Shown: piece by piece, positions 35,319 through 46,074 of the stretch
How positions within the stretch are numbered: the stretch's first letter is position 1
Layout of the letters: the number at the start of each line of letters is the position of its first letter
Assembly: GCA_032164245.1 (NCBI GenBank)
Contig: JAVMKO010000001.1
Location: forward strand, 17,025,603-17,089,602
Source of the DNA: Sternotherus odoratus
Lineage: Eukaryota; Chordata; Testudines; Kinosternidae
DNA length: 64,000 bases
Direction of reading: 5' to 3'
Program-made: the position numbers and the translations under genes
Notes under the pieces: model-generated
The model's database searches: none
Told to the model about the DNA's origin: nothing
What the model saw: only the letters and a program-made list of their open reading frames with translations

Positions 35319-38300
35319 ATGGAGTTCGAGAAGCTCCTGAAATGGCTGCTGGACAACCAGCAACAGCAGGCAACACAACAGCAGCAGCAGCAACGGCAGT
35401 TGCTCCAAGAGCTAGCATCCCAGCAGCAGCAGCAGGCGGCGCAGCAGCAAGAGCAGCAGCAGCAGCTAATACAGGCGCTGACCGCACAGCAACAAGCCAG
35501 CCAAGAGCGGCTCTTCCAACAGCTGACCACACTTGCGGGGCGTGCACCGAGTCTACCCCTAGGAGCTGTCGGGGGCGGAACGGGCGAGGGCCTCGGAGGA
35601 CTGCCGGTGCGACTAACCAAGATGGGGCCCGGGGATGACCCCGAGGCCTTTCTGGTGACGTTTGAACGGGTTGCAACCGCCGTCCAGTGGCCCAGCGCCC
35701 ATTGGGCCACCATCCTCGCCCCGTACCTGACGGGCCCCGCCCAAGCCGCCTATAGGAATTTGGACCCACAGGAGGCCCTGGACTATTCCAAGGTCAAAGC
35801 AGCCATTCTGGACCAAACAGGCGTCAACCCCGAGGTGTACCGCCAACGCCTCCGCCGAGCACGATACACACCGGGGGCTAGACCCCGAGCGGTGGCCCAA
35901 CGCATCCGCGATCTCTGCTGGCGGTGGCTGGAACCTGAACACCGGACCGGAGGCCAGGTGGCTGAAATAGTGGCCCTGGAACAGTTCCTCCAGATCCTCC
36001 CAGTTGGGGGAAGGGAGTGGGTGCAGCGGCACCGGCCAAAGTCACTCGCCGAAGCCACCTCCTTGATGGAGGATTACCTGGCAGCGGAGGGTGAACCGAG
36101 GGTCGGTTCCAAGGTGGGGCAGACGGGCGAGAAAACCCCGACCTCAGGGCCGGACGCACACAAGGCAGGGAGGGGGGGCCCCCGGCGGCCAGTGCAGCAA
36201 CCCGAGAGCCCGGCGACGCCCAGGTCGAGGGGCACCCACGGGGCAAACCCCCCGCAGCGCCCAGAAGGCGTGACGAAAAGGACCGACTCTGCCCGCAGTG
36301 CCCGGCCTGAGGAAGGCGATCGGGACCGGTGTTATGAGTGCGGGCAGATGGGGCACTTCCGGAGGGACTGCCCGTACATGGATTGCAATTATGGACAGGT
36401 GTGGGCCGCCGGCCAACGCGCCAGGAAGTGGGAACCGGGTAAGATTGTGGTACCCGTGAAAGTGGAGGGGATGCCTACCATGGCCCTGGTTGACTCTGGG
36501 TGCAGCCAATCAGTCATCCGGGAGGGGCTAGTAGAACTCGCTGGCCCAAAGGGGACCCCTATACGCTTGCAGTGTATCCACGGGGATGTGAAGCCCTACC
36601 CCACTGTCTGGGTGCAGCTCGAGACAGCCCAGCAGAAGGGACGGTGTCTCGTCGGGGTGGCCCCGAAGTTGGCGTACCCAGTGATCCTGGGACGGGACTG
36701 GCCGGGCTTTGCGGAACTCCTGCGGGAGTGGAGTACACAGCCAGCGAGAAGAAATGGGGTGCGAAGGGAAAGGCCGGGGCTCCTAGGCCAAGAGACTCCA
36801 GACGACCCCCTCGAGGGACCCTCAGGGGTGGCAGGCATAGATGCGGGACGCCAGGCCCCTCCTGAGACCCAGACCAGAGAAGACCAAGAGTGGTTGGACA
36901 TCAACGTGGACTTGCTGGAGGAGCAAAGGGGGGATACCACCCTCAGCAGAGCCTGGGAACAGGCAACGAGTGTTCCAGATCCGGAGGAGAGATCACCCGG
37001 GCGCCGACAGCAAGGCCCCCGCTTTGAGATCCAGAACGATCTGCTCTATCGACGGGTGTTGGAACCGCAAACCAAGGAGGTATTGCAGCAGCTACTGGTC
37101 CCGCGGCGGCTTCGGCGGCGCGTACTCCAGCTAGCTCACTCGGTGCCATGGGCAGGACACCTGGGGAGAGAGAAGACACTGCAGCGGGTCGCCCAGAGGT
37201 TCTTCTGGCCCGGCATCCACCACGACGTACGGGAATACTGTGCCTCCTGCCCCGAGTGCCAGAAAGCCAGCCCGAAGGGGGTACCCAAGGCTCCCCTGAT
37301 CCCCTTGCCGGTGGTCGGTGTGCCGTTTGAGAGAATTGGCCTTGACTTGGTGGGACCCTTGGAAAAGAGCAGCTCAGGCCACAAGTATATCCTAGTGGTG
37401 GTCGACTACGCCACTCGCTACCCAGAGGCGGTGCCATTACGAACCGCCACTGCCCCGGCCATCGCCAATGAGCTCCTGCAAATCTTCGCCCGAGTTGGTT
37501 TGCCGCGGGAAATACTGACAGACCAAGGGACAAATGTAACATCACGGCTGATGGCAGAGTTATGTCATCTATTAAATATCCGTGCCTTGAAGACCTCAGT
37601 CTACCACCCCCAGACAGATGGGTTGGTGGAGAGATTTAATAGGACCCTCAAGTCCATGCTGAGGAAGTTTGTAGAGGACGACCCGCGGCATTGGAACAAG
37701 TTACTCCCTGCCCTTCTCTTCGCCGTACGGGAGGTCCCCCAAGCGTCTACCGGATTCTCCCCCTTTGAACTCCTATACGGGCGGAGGCCCCGGGGGATCC
37801 TAGACCTCCTGAAGGAGACGTGGGAGGAACAGGAGTCCCGGGTTCGGGGGACCGTCCAATATATACTGCACTTGCGAGAGCGGCTCCGGGAACTGGGTAC
37901 CTTGGCCCGGGAGAACTTAGAGAAGGCGCAACAAAGCCAAGAGGCCCACTACAACAAAGGGGCTAAATTGCGGAAGTTCGAACCAGGAGACCGGGTTCTC
38001 TTATTGTTGCCTTCCTCAGAGTCCAAACTGCTGGCGAAGTGGCAGGGCCCTTTCGAGGTGACCCGGCAAGTGGGCCCAGTCGACTATGAGGTTCGCATGT
38101 CAGGACGAAGAAGGGGCACCCAGGTCTACCACGTGAACCTCCTCAAAGCCTGGAGAGACCGGGAAGGCTTAATGATCGCCCCCTACCCCCCGGAACCCGA
38201 GCTGGGGCCTTCGGCGGGCGAGCCCGAGAAGGGAGGGGCTGCCACCATAGGCCAGGAGCTCGAACCGGGGCAGCAGGAACAGGTACAGCGGTTGATAGCG

Positions 38301-40031
38301 GCCTTCCCTGACGTCCTCTCTGCCCAACCAGGGAGGACCCCGTTGATCAGCCACCACATCGCTACCATCCCGGGCCACAAGGTGAGGGAAAACCACCGAC
38401 CGCTTCCCAAAAAGATGTGGGAGACGGTGCAAAAGGAACTCGAGACCATGTTGGCCCTAGGAGTGGTGGAGGAATCGCGGAGTGAGTGGCGGAGCCCAAT
38501 AGTACTCGTTCCCAAGCCTGACGGGACCGTGAGGTTCTGTATTGACTTCCGCAAGGTAAACGCAATCTCCCGTTTTGATGCCTACCCCATGCCGAGGGTG
38601 GATGAGTTGCTAGAACGGTTAGGCAAGGCAGAATTCATCTCCACCCTAGACTTGACTAAGGGGTATTGGCAAATCCCCCTCACGCCTACCTCCAAAGAGA
38701 AGACGGCGTTCCCTACGCCCTTCGGCCTCTATCAATTTACCATGATGCCCTTCGGGTTGCATGGGGCCGCGGCCACCTTCCAGCGGCTCATGAACCAAGT
38801 ACTGCACCCGCATAGTTCGTATGCAGCGGCCTACATTGATGATATCATCATCTATAGCGCCAGCTGGGAAGAACATCTCGAACACCTAGCGGAGGTGCTA
38901 CGAGCCCTGGGCCGGGCCGGCCTCACAGCGAACCCAGCCAAGTGTCACTTAGGCCAAAGAGAAGTGACCTACTTGGGCTACACCGTGGGCCGAGGCAGAC
39001 TCCGCCCCCTGGTAGACAAAGTGGAGGCCTTGAAGGGCTATGCTCCCCCGACAACAAAGAGACAGGTACGGCAATTCCTGGGACTGGCCGGATACTACCG
39101 CCGGTTTGTACCCAATTTCGCCACGCTCGCCGCTCCCCTCACTGACCTGACCAAGAGCTCCCAGCCGAAGAAGGTCCAGTGGTCCGCTGCCTGCGAGAGG
39201 GCTTTCAATGCCCTGAAGGAACGGCTGACCCAGGAACCCGTGCTAGCACAGCCAGATTTCTCCAAGCCCTTTATTTTACAGACAGATGCCTCGGAGGTTG
39301 GGTTGGGGGCTGTATTGTCTCAAGAGGAGGGGGGAGAAGAACACCCCGTCTTATACTTGAGCCGTAAGTTGTTTCCCCGAGAGGTGCGGTACTCTACCAT
39401 AGAGCGGGAGGCCCTGGCGGTCAAGTGGGCAGTGGACGCCCTAAGGTATTACCTGTTGGGGAACCCCTTCTCCTTGGTGACGGACCACGCACCCCTTAGA
39501 TGGCTTAACAACATGAAGGACTCAAATGCACGAATTATGCGGTGGTACCTGTCCCTCCAACCCTATTCCTTCCAGGTATCCCACCGGCCAGGGAAAGCCC
39601 ACGGGAATGCAGATTTCTTTTTCCGAGTTGGGGAGGAGGCAGAGGAAAGGGAGCCCCAGGTGCAGCCGGCTCTGGCGGCTGTTTTAAGGGGGAGGGTGTG
39701 TGACGGGGCTGAGCGGCCCCGCACCGGTACAGCAAGGGTTAACCCTTCTCTCTGGGCAGAGGAAGCCACGCCCCGGAAGCTCTGCTGGGCATGCTCCAGC
39801 TGGAGACCCAGCATAAAAGCCTGCAGAGTTGCTCAGTCGGGGCTGACCACCAGAGGGGAAGGACCTGTGTTACCAGCTCCTGAGGAGGAACAGCCAACAT
39901 CCTGGGACCCAGACGACAGCCTGGCTGTGACGCCGCTGGAGGACCCACCCGCCGTCGGCCCGGAGGGAGATCACTCCGACGGACCCCCGGACACCGAAGG
40001 CAGGGTAGGAAGTGACCCAGGGAACTTTTAA
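35319..40031 (+). CDS. gag-pol polyprotein of Gmr1-type Gypsy element
   Basis: One open frame of about 1570 codons encodes all proteins needed for retrotransposition. The ATG at 35319 ([11 protein letters not shown]) is preferred over a TTG at 35262. Order and approximate residues: Gln-rich coiled-coil-like N-terminus (15-75); capsid with SCAN-like part (about 168-255; [21 protein letters not shown]); CCHC knuckle [14 protein letters not shown] (about 338-351); aspartic protease [12 protein letters not shown] (about 388-399); integrase with HH-CC finger and D676, D735, E771 (35 residues between the last two), then a GPF/Y-type module with [10 protein letters not shown] (about 906-945); reverse transcriptase with YIDD (about 1172); RNase H with [13 protein letters not shown] and VTDHAPL (about 1320-1395). 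The frame does not stop before the right LTR; it crosses the polypurine tract and ends 333 bases inside the LTR. No frameshift or internal stop is present. Confidence 0.93.
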   Translation: MEFEKLLKWLLDNQQQQATQQQQQQRQLLQELASQQQQQAAQQQEQQQQLIQALTAQQQASQERLFQQLTTLAGRAPSLPLGAVGGGTGEGLGGLPVRLTKMGPGDDPEAFLVTFERVATAVQWPSAHWATILAPYLTGPAQAAYRNLDPQEALDYSKVKAAILDQTGVNPEVYRQRLRRARYTPGARPRAVAQRIRDLCWRWLEPEHRTGGQVAEIVALEQFLQILPVGGREWVQRHRPKSLAEATSLMEDYLAAEGEPRVGSKVGQTGEKTPTSGPDAHKAGRGGPRRPVQQPESPATPRSRGTHGANPPQRPEGVTKRTDSARSARPEEGDRDRCYECGQMGHFRRDCPYMDCNYGQVWAAGQRARKWEPGKIVVPVKVEGMPTMALVDSGCSQSVIREGLVELAGPKGTPIRLQCIHGDVKPYPTVWVQLETAQQKGRCLVGVAPKLAYPVILGRDWPGFAELLREWSTQPARRNGVRRERPGLLGQETPDDPLEGPSGVAGIDAGRQAPPETQTREDQEWLDINVDLLEEQRGDTTLSRAWEQATSVPDPEERSPGRRQQGPRFEIQNDLLYRRVLEPQTKEVLQQLLVPRRLRRRVLQLAHSVPWAGHLGREKTLQRVAQRFFWPGIHHDVREYCASCPECQKASPKGVPKAPLIPLPVVGVPFERIGLDLVGPLEKSSSGHKYILVVVDYATRYPEAVPLRTATAPAIANELLQIFARVGLPREILTDQGTNVTSRLMAELCHLLNIRALKTSVYHPQTDGLVERFNRTLKSMLRKFVEDDPRHWNKLLPALLFAVREVPQASTGFSPFELLYGRRPRGILDLLKETWEEQESRVRGTVQYILHLRERLRELGTLARENLEKAQQSQEAHYNKGAKLRKFEPGDRVLLLLPSSESKLLAKWQGPFEVTRQVGPVDYEVRMSGRRRGTQVYHVNLLKAWRDREGLMIAPYPPEPELGPSAGEPEKGGAATIGQELEPGQQEQVQRLIAAFPDVLSAQPGRTPLISHHIATIPGHKVRENHRPLPKKMWETVQKELETMLALGVVEESRSEWRSPIVLVPKPDGTVRFCIDFRKVNAISRFDAYPMPRVDELLERLGKAEFISTLDLTKGYWQIPLTPTSKEKTAFPTPFGLYQFTMMPFGLHGAAATFQRLMNQVLHPHSSYAAAYIDDIIIYSASWEEHLEHLAEVLRALGRAGLTANPAKCHLGQREVTYLGYTVGRGRLRPLVDKVEALKGYAPPTTKRQVRQFLGLAGYYRRFVPNFATLAAPLTDLTKSSQPKKVQWSAACERAFNALKERLTQEPVLAQPDFSKPFILQTDASEVGLGAVLSQEEGGEEHPVLYLSRKLFPREVRYSTIEREALAVKWAVDALRYYLLGNPFSLVTDHAPLRWLNNMKDSNARIMRWYLSLQPYSFQVSHRPGKAHGNADFFFRVGEEAEEREPQVQPALAAVLRGRVCDGAERPRTGTARVNPSLWAEEATPRKLCWACSSWRPSIKACRVAQSGLTTRGEGPVLPAPEEEQPTSWDPDDSLAVTPLEDPPAVGPEGDHSDGPPDTEGRVGSDPGNF
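39680..39698 (+). promoter_or_regulatory. polypurine tract of the Gypsy element
   Basis: TTTTAAGGGGGAGGGTG lies directly before the right LTR. This is where plus-strand DNA synthesis would start. It is inside the open gag-pol frame. Confidence 0.75.
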
Positions 40032-40677
40032 AGGGACAGCCTAGCTCGGCGTGTTGCGGGCGGATCCCCGCCGAGCGTGGGGCGAGACCAGCCCCGCTGG
40101 TAGGTGAGCCCTGGGTCGGGACCCGGTGGAGTGGGCGGGCCCGGGTCCCCCTACCCCTACGGCCATTAGGCCACGCTACCCCGAGAGAGGGAAGCAATTG
40201 TATTGACTCTGGCCACTGGGCCACGCTACCCCGAGAGCGGGAAGCAACCCTATTGACTCTGGCCACTGGGCCACGCTACCCCGAGGGCGGGAAGCAACCC
40301 TATTGACTCTGGCCACTGGGCCACGCTACCCCGAGGGCGGGAAGCAACCCTATTGACTCTGGCCACTGGGCCACGCTACCCCGAGGGCGGGAAGCAACCC
40401 TATTGACTCTGGCCACTGGGCCGCGCTACCCCGAGGGCGGGAAGCAACCCTATTGACTCTGGCCACTGGGCCACGCTACCCCGAGAGCGGGAAGCAATCC
40501 TATTGACTCCGGCCATTGGGCCACACTACCCCGGGAGCGGGAAGCAATCCTATAGACTCCGGCCATTGGGCCATGCCACCCCCTTTCCCTTGAGGGGGGG
40601 GGTCAAAGACAGGTGGAGGTCCGCTGCCACGCCTAGCCCCAGCCTTCAGGGGGCGCTGCGGAAGCGGACCTGCCACA
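39699..40677 (+). repeat. right LTR of the Gypsy element
   Basis: Every landmark of the left LTR recurs at a constant offset of 5417 bases, including each unit of the 50-bp array (about 40162-40582). It ends CCTGCCACA at 40677 and is followed by the duplicated ACTTC. Confidence 0.93.
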
Positions 40678-41738
40678 ACTTCCTCCACACCACTCATAAT
40701 TTTATATACCTCGATCATATCCCCCCTTAGTCTCCTCTTTTCCAAGCTAAAAAGTCCTAGCCTCTTTAATCTCTCTTCATATGGGACCCGTTCCAAACCC
40801 CTAATCATTTTAGTTGCCCTTCTCTGAACCTTTTCTAGTGCCACTATATCCTTTTTGAGATGAGGAGACCACATTTGTACGCAGTATTCAAGATGTGGGC
40901 GCACCATGGATTTGTATAAGGACAGTAAGATATTCTCCGACTTATTCTCTATCCCTTTTTTTAATGATTCCTAACATCCTGTTTGCTTTTTTGACTGCCG
41001 CTGCACACTGCGTGGATGCCTTCAGAGAACTATCCACAATGACTCCCAGGTCTTTTTCCTGATTGGTTGTAGCTAAATTAGCCCCTATCATATTGTATGT
41101 ATAGTTGGGGTTATTTTTTCCAATGTGCATTACTTTACATTTATCCACATTAAATTTCATTTGCCATTTTGTTGCCCAATCACTTAGTTTAGTGAGATCT
41201 TTTTGAAGTTCTTCACAGTCTGCTTTGGTCCTTACTACTTTGAGCAGTTTAGTATCATCTGCAAACTTTGCCACATCACTGTTTACCCCTTCCTCCAAAT
41301 CATTTATAAATAAGTTGAATAGGATCGGTCCCAGGACTGACCCTTGGGGAACACCACTAGTTACCCCTCTCCATTCTGAAAAAGTTCCATTTGTTCCTAC
41401 CCTTTGTTCCCTGTCTTTTAACCAGTTTTCAATCCATGAGAAGATCTTCCCTCTTATCCCATGGCAGCTTAATTTACGTAAGAGCCTTTGGTGAGGGACC
41501 TTGTCAAAGGCTTTCTGGAAATCTAAGTACACTATGTCCACCGGATCCCCCTTGTCCACATGTTTGCTGACCCCTTCAAAGAACTCTAATAGATTAGTAA
41601 GACATGATTTCCCTTTGCAGAAACCATGTTGACTTTTGCCCAACAATTTATGCTCTTCTATGTGTCTGACAATTTTATTCTTTACTATTGTTTCAACTAA
41701 TTTTCCCGGTACGGACGTTAGACTGACTGGTCTGTCAC
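40678..41738 (-). mobile_element. CR1 LINE, 5' segment (split by the Gypsy insertion)
   Basis: This continues the CR1 at 33841-34281 on the other side of the Gypsy element. On the minus strand, 41646-40942 is open and reads as CR1 reverse transcriptase: HGFCKGKSCLTNLLEFF, DIVYLDFQKAFDKVPHQRLL, GVPQGSVLGPILFNLFINDL and KFADDTKLLKVV, the catalytic FADD block. A homopolymer T run near 40955-40962 (A on the coding strand) shifts the frame, after which MVRPHLEYCVQMWSPHLKKD and RLGLFSLEKRRLRGDMIEVY follow. The 5' end is truncated near 41738. The copy is modestly diverged and younger than the CR1 at 29.5 kb. Confidence 0.88.
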
Positions 41739-41784
41739 TATATCATTATATCACATGGAAAGCATCTGATAAAATTAAAAAGCT

Positions 41785-43110
41785 ATCATTTTTTTAATGT
41801 CTTTATTGGTGGTAAGAGAGACAAGGTTGGTGAGTAATATTTTTTATGGGATCAACTTCTGTCGGTGAGAGAGACAGGCTTTCAAACTTACACAGTGCTC
41901 TCCTTCAGGACTCAGAAATTAACTCACTGCTAAATACAAGGTGGAACAGATTGTTTATCAAAAGTAATTAATGCATTTTTCAAGGGACCATATAAGGTGA
42001 AGTGACCCATTAACACCCCTCTAGTCAAAGGAAGAAATGAATGGGGCAGGGGAGAAACAGCTGGATGGAGTTATTAGTGGGATACAGACTGTTGTAGTAA
42101 GTCATAAATTCATCTGTTCAGTCCCTGATTTTTAGTGTCTAGCAAAGTTATGAATTTAAGCTCCCAGGCTTGTCTTTTGAAAGTGTTGTGCAGGTTTCCT
42201 TTGATGATGGGGACTGATAGACCAGATATTGAGTGATGACTTTGAGAAAAGTGTTCACCCACAGGTGCTAGGGTCCTTTTGTCTTTTATCATTTTCCTGT
42301 GTGAGTTCATTCGAGAGCATGGTGCTTGTCTAGTTTTGCCCACCTAGTTGCTATTGAGGCATTTAGTGCACTGGATGAGGTACTCCCCATGTTGTGATTG
42401 GTGCGGATCCTGGAAAGTATGTTGTGTGGGGTGTTGATCATTGTAGCACTGGAGATATGTCTGCAGGTTTTGTATCTGTTGTTCTGTCAGGGTCTGGTGC
42501 CTCTTTGAGTTGGTGTGTCCTGGTTTTTTGGGACCTAGCTGCTGAAGATGAGCTTGGAGGGATTGAGAAGTTGTTTGAAGGCCAAAAGAGGGGGCTCAGG
42601 AACACTTCCTTTCAGGATGGGGTCTCCATCAATTATGGGTTCTAGTTGTTTGATGCTACCCTATATGAGTTCTGTGTGGGGTGGCAGGTGACAACTAAGG
42701 GTGTGCAGTCATGGGGTTTTATTTTTGTATTGAAACAGGTTCTCTCGGAGTATTTGAATGACCTGTCCTATGATGTAATCTACTTCTCTCGTGGGGTGTC
42801 CTTCTTTAGTGAAGGTGTTTTTGAGCATCTTAAGATGTATATCCTGGACTTTCTCCTCAGAGCATATTCTCTGCTATCTGAGTGCCTGGCTGTAAATAAC
42901 AGACTTTTTGGTGTGTTTGTGGTTGTTACTGGATCTATGAAGATGGTGCGATGGTCTTTTTTTTTTTTTTGTATATAATTATATAGTTATCTGTAGGGTT
43001 CCATTCGTGGAGCCGATCTTTGTGTCCAGGAAGTTGATGCCGGTGTGGGAGAGAGTGCCATAGAGAGTTTTATAGATGGGTGATGGTGGTTGAAGTCATG
43101 GTGGAAATCT
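41785..43110 (-). mobile_element. Penelope-like element, antisense, C-terminal part and tail
   Basis: On the minus strand, a stretch from about 42960 to 42740 resembles the region after the reverse transcriptase (YALRRKSRIYILRCSKTPSL, then KKDTPREVDYIIGQVIQIL). Further on is a GIY-YIG region: GEYLIQCTKC near 42375, a damaged VGKTRQAP in place of YIGKT, then APVGEHFSQSHHSISG (42275-42225) and LKFITLLDTKNQGLNR. The 3' tail (41790-41980) has CAACTTCTGTCGGTGAGAGA on the + strand. A different subfamily from the element at 1-1117 is likely because the tails differ. Stops make it inactive. Confidence 0.65.
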
Positions 43111-43435
43111 ATTTACTGCCCTGTGTACAGCAGTAAATTTCATTCTTTTTTTAAGTCAGTCAGCTGAAATTAAACTGGCCTGTTTCAGTTTTGTTTTTGT
43201 CAGTTTCACTTTTTGGTTGCCATGCACAAATCAGATATTTGAGTTGTGAACACTGCAGAGGAGTATTTAAACACAAACCAAAAAACAGTCTTCATTGAAA
43301 ATGGAAGACAACACACAGTGTCAGTATGACAACATTCATACTAATACAGTTTTGGTTACTGCTAATCCTATATCTGTGGTCTAACCAGTGTTCCTATAAG
43401 GGAAGCAGTTATTGTTCTTGTTGAGATGGTCTTCC

Positions 43436-43456
43436 ATAATATATATATATATATTG
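43436..43456. repeat. (TA)n microsatellite
   Basis: About ten TA units in a row between ordinary AT-rich sequence. Confidence 0.7.
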
Positions 43457-44044
43457 TGCATATCTGAATAGTTAGGGACAAATTATGTGGTGTTTTAGGA
43501 TACTATGTCTAAATGTTAAAATCTCTTGTATGCTGATTGTTGAAAATGTATTGCTTGGTAAGTACAGAGGAAAATGTAACAATTAAAAAACAGTCTGGGC
43601 CAATTAGGTTTTTATTTCCATAAGTGCAACTTACAGTGAATTCAATGGGAGTTGCACACATTTGAAGTGGGAGCTGAAGTTGGCTCTTAATGATTTTGTC
43701 CTGTAAGCTTGGCTCTCCTCTTGAATACCAAAACCTTCACCACATAAAATGTCCTCGTTTGCATCTTGGTCGTTGGTAGGGAGGAGAGGTTTTGCAAGTC
43801 TGTGGAGGGAGCAGGATGCATGAATCTCCCCTCACCTTGGGCAGCCAAGAACCTATAGGGAATTCTGTACTACCCTTGTGATCTGCCCCTATGTGCAGCT
43901 CCCTTGGCAGTGTGGCTCACTCAGGAGATGTGATATCAATGGCTTCGTGGCTGCAAGTGTGCCCTGTCTTCCCCTCCAAAGGAAAATGGAGCAAGGGTGG
44001 CCAGCCCGAGCCTGAGAAGAAGCCAGGATTTACCAATGTACTGT

Positions 44045-44419
44045 GGTGTTTTAGAACATGTACATTGCCGAAGAGCCACAATATTACATCAGCAGCCCAC
44101 TGGCAGCTCCCTCCTGCCCACCGGCAGCTCCACCCATTAGCGCCTCCCCCTCCCTCCCTGCATCTCCCAATCAGCTGTTCTGTGGCATGCAGGAGGATCT
44201 GGGGGAGGAGTGAGGGCACGGCAGGCTCAGGGGAGGGGATGGGAAGGGGTGGCGGCGGGTTGGGCCTGTGGCAGAGGTTGAGCAGTGAGCACCCTGTGGC
44301 ACATTGAAAAGTTGGCAGCTATAGCTCTAGCCCCGGAGTCAGTACCTATACAAGGAGCCGCATATTAACTTCTGAAGAGCTCTGTGTGGCTCTGGAGCCA
44401 CAGGTTGGCCACCGTTGGA
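44045..44419 (-). mobile_element. non-autonomous hAT-like element
   Basis: Read from the right, the element begins CAACGGTGGCCAACCTGTGG and continues CTCCAGAGCCACACAGAGC, a terminal pattern shared with hAT-derived repeats. The left end is not sharply defined (about 44045) and no target duplication was found. There is no transposase. Confidence 0.5.
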
Positions 44420-44689
44420 ATAGAGAGTGGAGGAGTAGGAGATAATTCTATAATGAGCAGAACTAACTCTCCTGCTGGAAATCGTTGTCATGCAGGATAC
44501 CATGCCAAACTAAGTAGCAATGAAAAGCTTGGGGAATGTCATGTGAAGCAGATGTTTTCCTGGTTTCCTTTTCCCTGGGCTGACGTCCTTTCTGAAATCC
44601 TGTGTTGCCCCAACCTCAATTGTGCAGATGGGAAAAACAATGCTGTATTTGTTCTGCTCTCCTCTCTTAAAACAGCGATGGGGGCCTAA

Positions 44690-44890
44690 GAAGAGAGCAA
44701 GTATGGCCTGAGATTAGAGTCGTAGCTTGGGACTCAGAAGAGCTTAGTTCAATTCTTTGCTCTGCCATACTTCCTGCGAGGCTTTGGGCAAGTCATGTAG
44801 TCTGTTCCCCATCTGTAAAATTTGCATTTCTTTCCCTCACAGGGCTGTGTTGAGGAGAAATACATTACACATGGTGAGGTTTTTGATGCT
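44690..44890 (+). repeat. MIR-like SINE
   Basis: TTAGTTCAATTCTTTGCTCT, then CTTTGGGCAAGTCATGTAGT, then CCCATCTGTAAAATTTGCAT, then CTCACAGGGCTGTGTTGAGG follow MIR in order from the tRNA-related B box through the core. It is the longest SINE match in the window. Confidence 0.6.
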
Positions 44891-45246
44891 ACAGTAATAG
44901 AGGCTTAGGGGTACAGAAAATCGATGAATTATTTACTTTATTCCTCCCCTTTGTGCTGAATAATGAAGAGTACAATGGGGCTTATGGTAATTACTTTTGG
45001 ATCTGCTAAGCCTACTAACAATATGATTGCAGGAACACATAATTATGGTTCATGTAGGGCCATCATTTTTTAAGTAGAGCTCCTCATTCATTTCAGATGA
45101 AGACTTGTGCTCAGAAGTTGATGATACAAAATGGGTCTACATAAATATACGGAATTCATTAGCACACCTCTGTTGTTAGTTCAATATATGCATATGGTGC
45201 ACCACTATGACTTTTTTGCTCCTATTATAACATAACCAAAACTATA

Positions 45247-45616
45247 AAGGTAACAAAGAGTCCTGTGGTGCCTTAAAGACTAACTATAAAGTTTTGAAGC
45301 ATAAGCTTTCGTGGGCTAATACCCACTTCGTCGGATGCAAGCAGTGGAAGTGTCCAGAGGCAGCTATAGATAAATAGGTATAGACTATTTATCTATATAG
45401 GTATAGATAAATAGTCTATACCTATTTATCTATAGCTGCCTCTGGATAGACTATTTATCTATACCTGCCTTTGGACACTTACACTGCTTGCATCCGACGA
45501 AGTGGGTATTAGCCCACGAAAGCTTATGCTTCAAAACTTTATAGTTAGTCTTTAAGGTGCCACAGGACTCTTTGTTACCTCTGCTATTCCAGACTAACAC
45601 GGCTACCTCTCTGATT
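45247..45616. mobile_element. palindromic Penelope tail pair
   Basis: The left arm begins AAGGTAACAAAGAGTCCTGT and runs through AAGCTTTCGTGGGCTAATAC. The right arm returns the same text inverted, ending ACAGGACTCTTTGTTACCT near 45580. The two arms are each about 150 bases and match almost perfectly, apart from an extra block of about 27 bases in the right arm near 45446-45472. Both meet in an AT-rich centre made of nested copies of TATAGATAAATAG-like units. The flanking CAGACTAACACGGCTACC is the Penelope terminal block. Confidence 0.7.
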
Positions 45617-46074
45617 CAAAACTATAAATTAGACCAGGAACTTGATAATTGCACAGTTAAAGGAAATTATGCATTCACTTTTGTTCTAATCATTATATTT
45701 ATGGCTTTTCATTGGCAACATTAATTTACCAAAAGCTATTTTTTGAGTATTATTATTTCATTAATTATTACTGTTTTCTTTTAAAAAAAATGTTTTGGCA
45801 AATCAGTATTGCTGATGAATCAATGCTGGCAAATCAATACTGCCCCCATTAATTTCCGTGGTGCCTGAAGTGTGAACTTGTTCTGATGACCTGGACTGCA
45901 GGAATAAGAAGTGAAATGAAAAATGCAGTTGTATTTTTTTAACCATAAAGCAATGTTTAGTGGTAATATTTCCCCCTCTTTGGTGAACTTTTACCTGATC
46001 TACTAATTCGAGCCAAAACTTGATTTACTAATGTTAGCATTGTATGACACTAATTGTAAATCTTTTTTCTGCAG

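Larger units (their letters stand above)
34282..40677 (+). mobile_element. complete Gmr1-type Gypsy LTR retrotransposon
   Basis: The element is bounded by two direct LTRs of 979 bp (34282-35260 and 39699-40677). ACTTC is duplicated on both flanks (34277-34281 and 40678-40682). The interior carries a presumed primer-binding site, one long gag-pol frame and a polypurine tract next to the right LTR. Each LTR begins TGTGACGGGG and ends CCTGCCACA. By inspection the LTRs agree without indels, and their minus-strand translations are identical over 175 codons. This points to a recent insertion. It lies inside an antisense CR1 in PCLO intron 2, in the sense direction of PCLO. Integrase precedes reverse transcriptase, the order of the Gmr1 group of deuterostome Gypsy elements. 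Confidence 0.95.
21176..46074 (+). other. PCLO: PCLO intron 2 (24.9 kb), rich in mobile elements
   Basis: The intron runs from GTGAGT to a TTTTTTCTGCAG acceptor. It contains most of the mobile elements in the window, including the complete Gypsy element in the same orientation as PCLO. Stretches without a recognised feature (about 21.2-23.0, 25.4-26.6, 28.0-29.5, 31.0-33.8 and 43.1-44.0 kb) hold AT-rich unique-looking sequence and no credible gene. Confidence 0.9.

Noticed and set aside
42394..42978. Plus-strand ORFs of 83 and 110 codons
   Set aside because: They are antisense to a decayed Penelope coding region.
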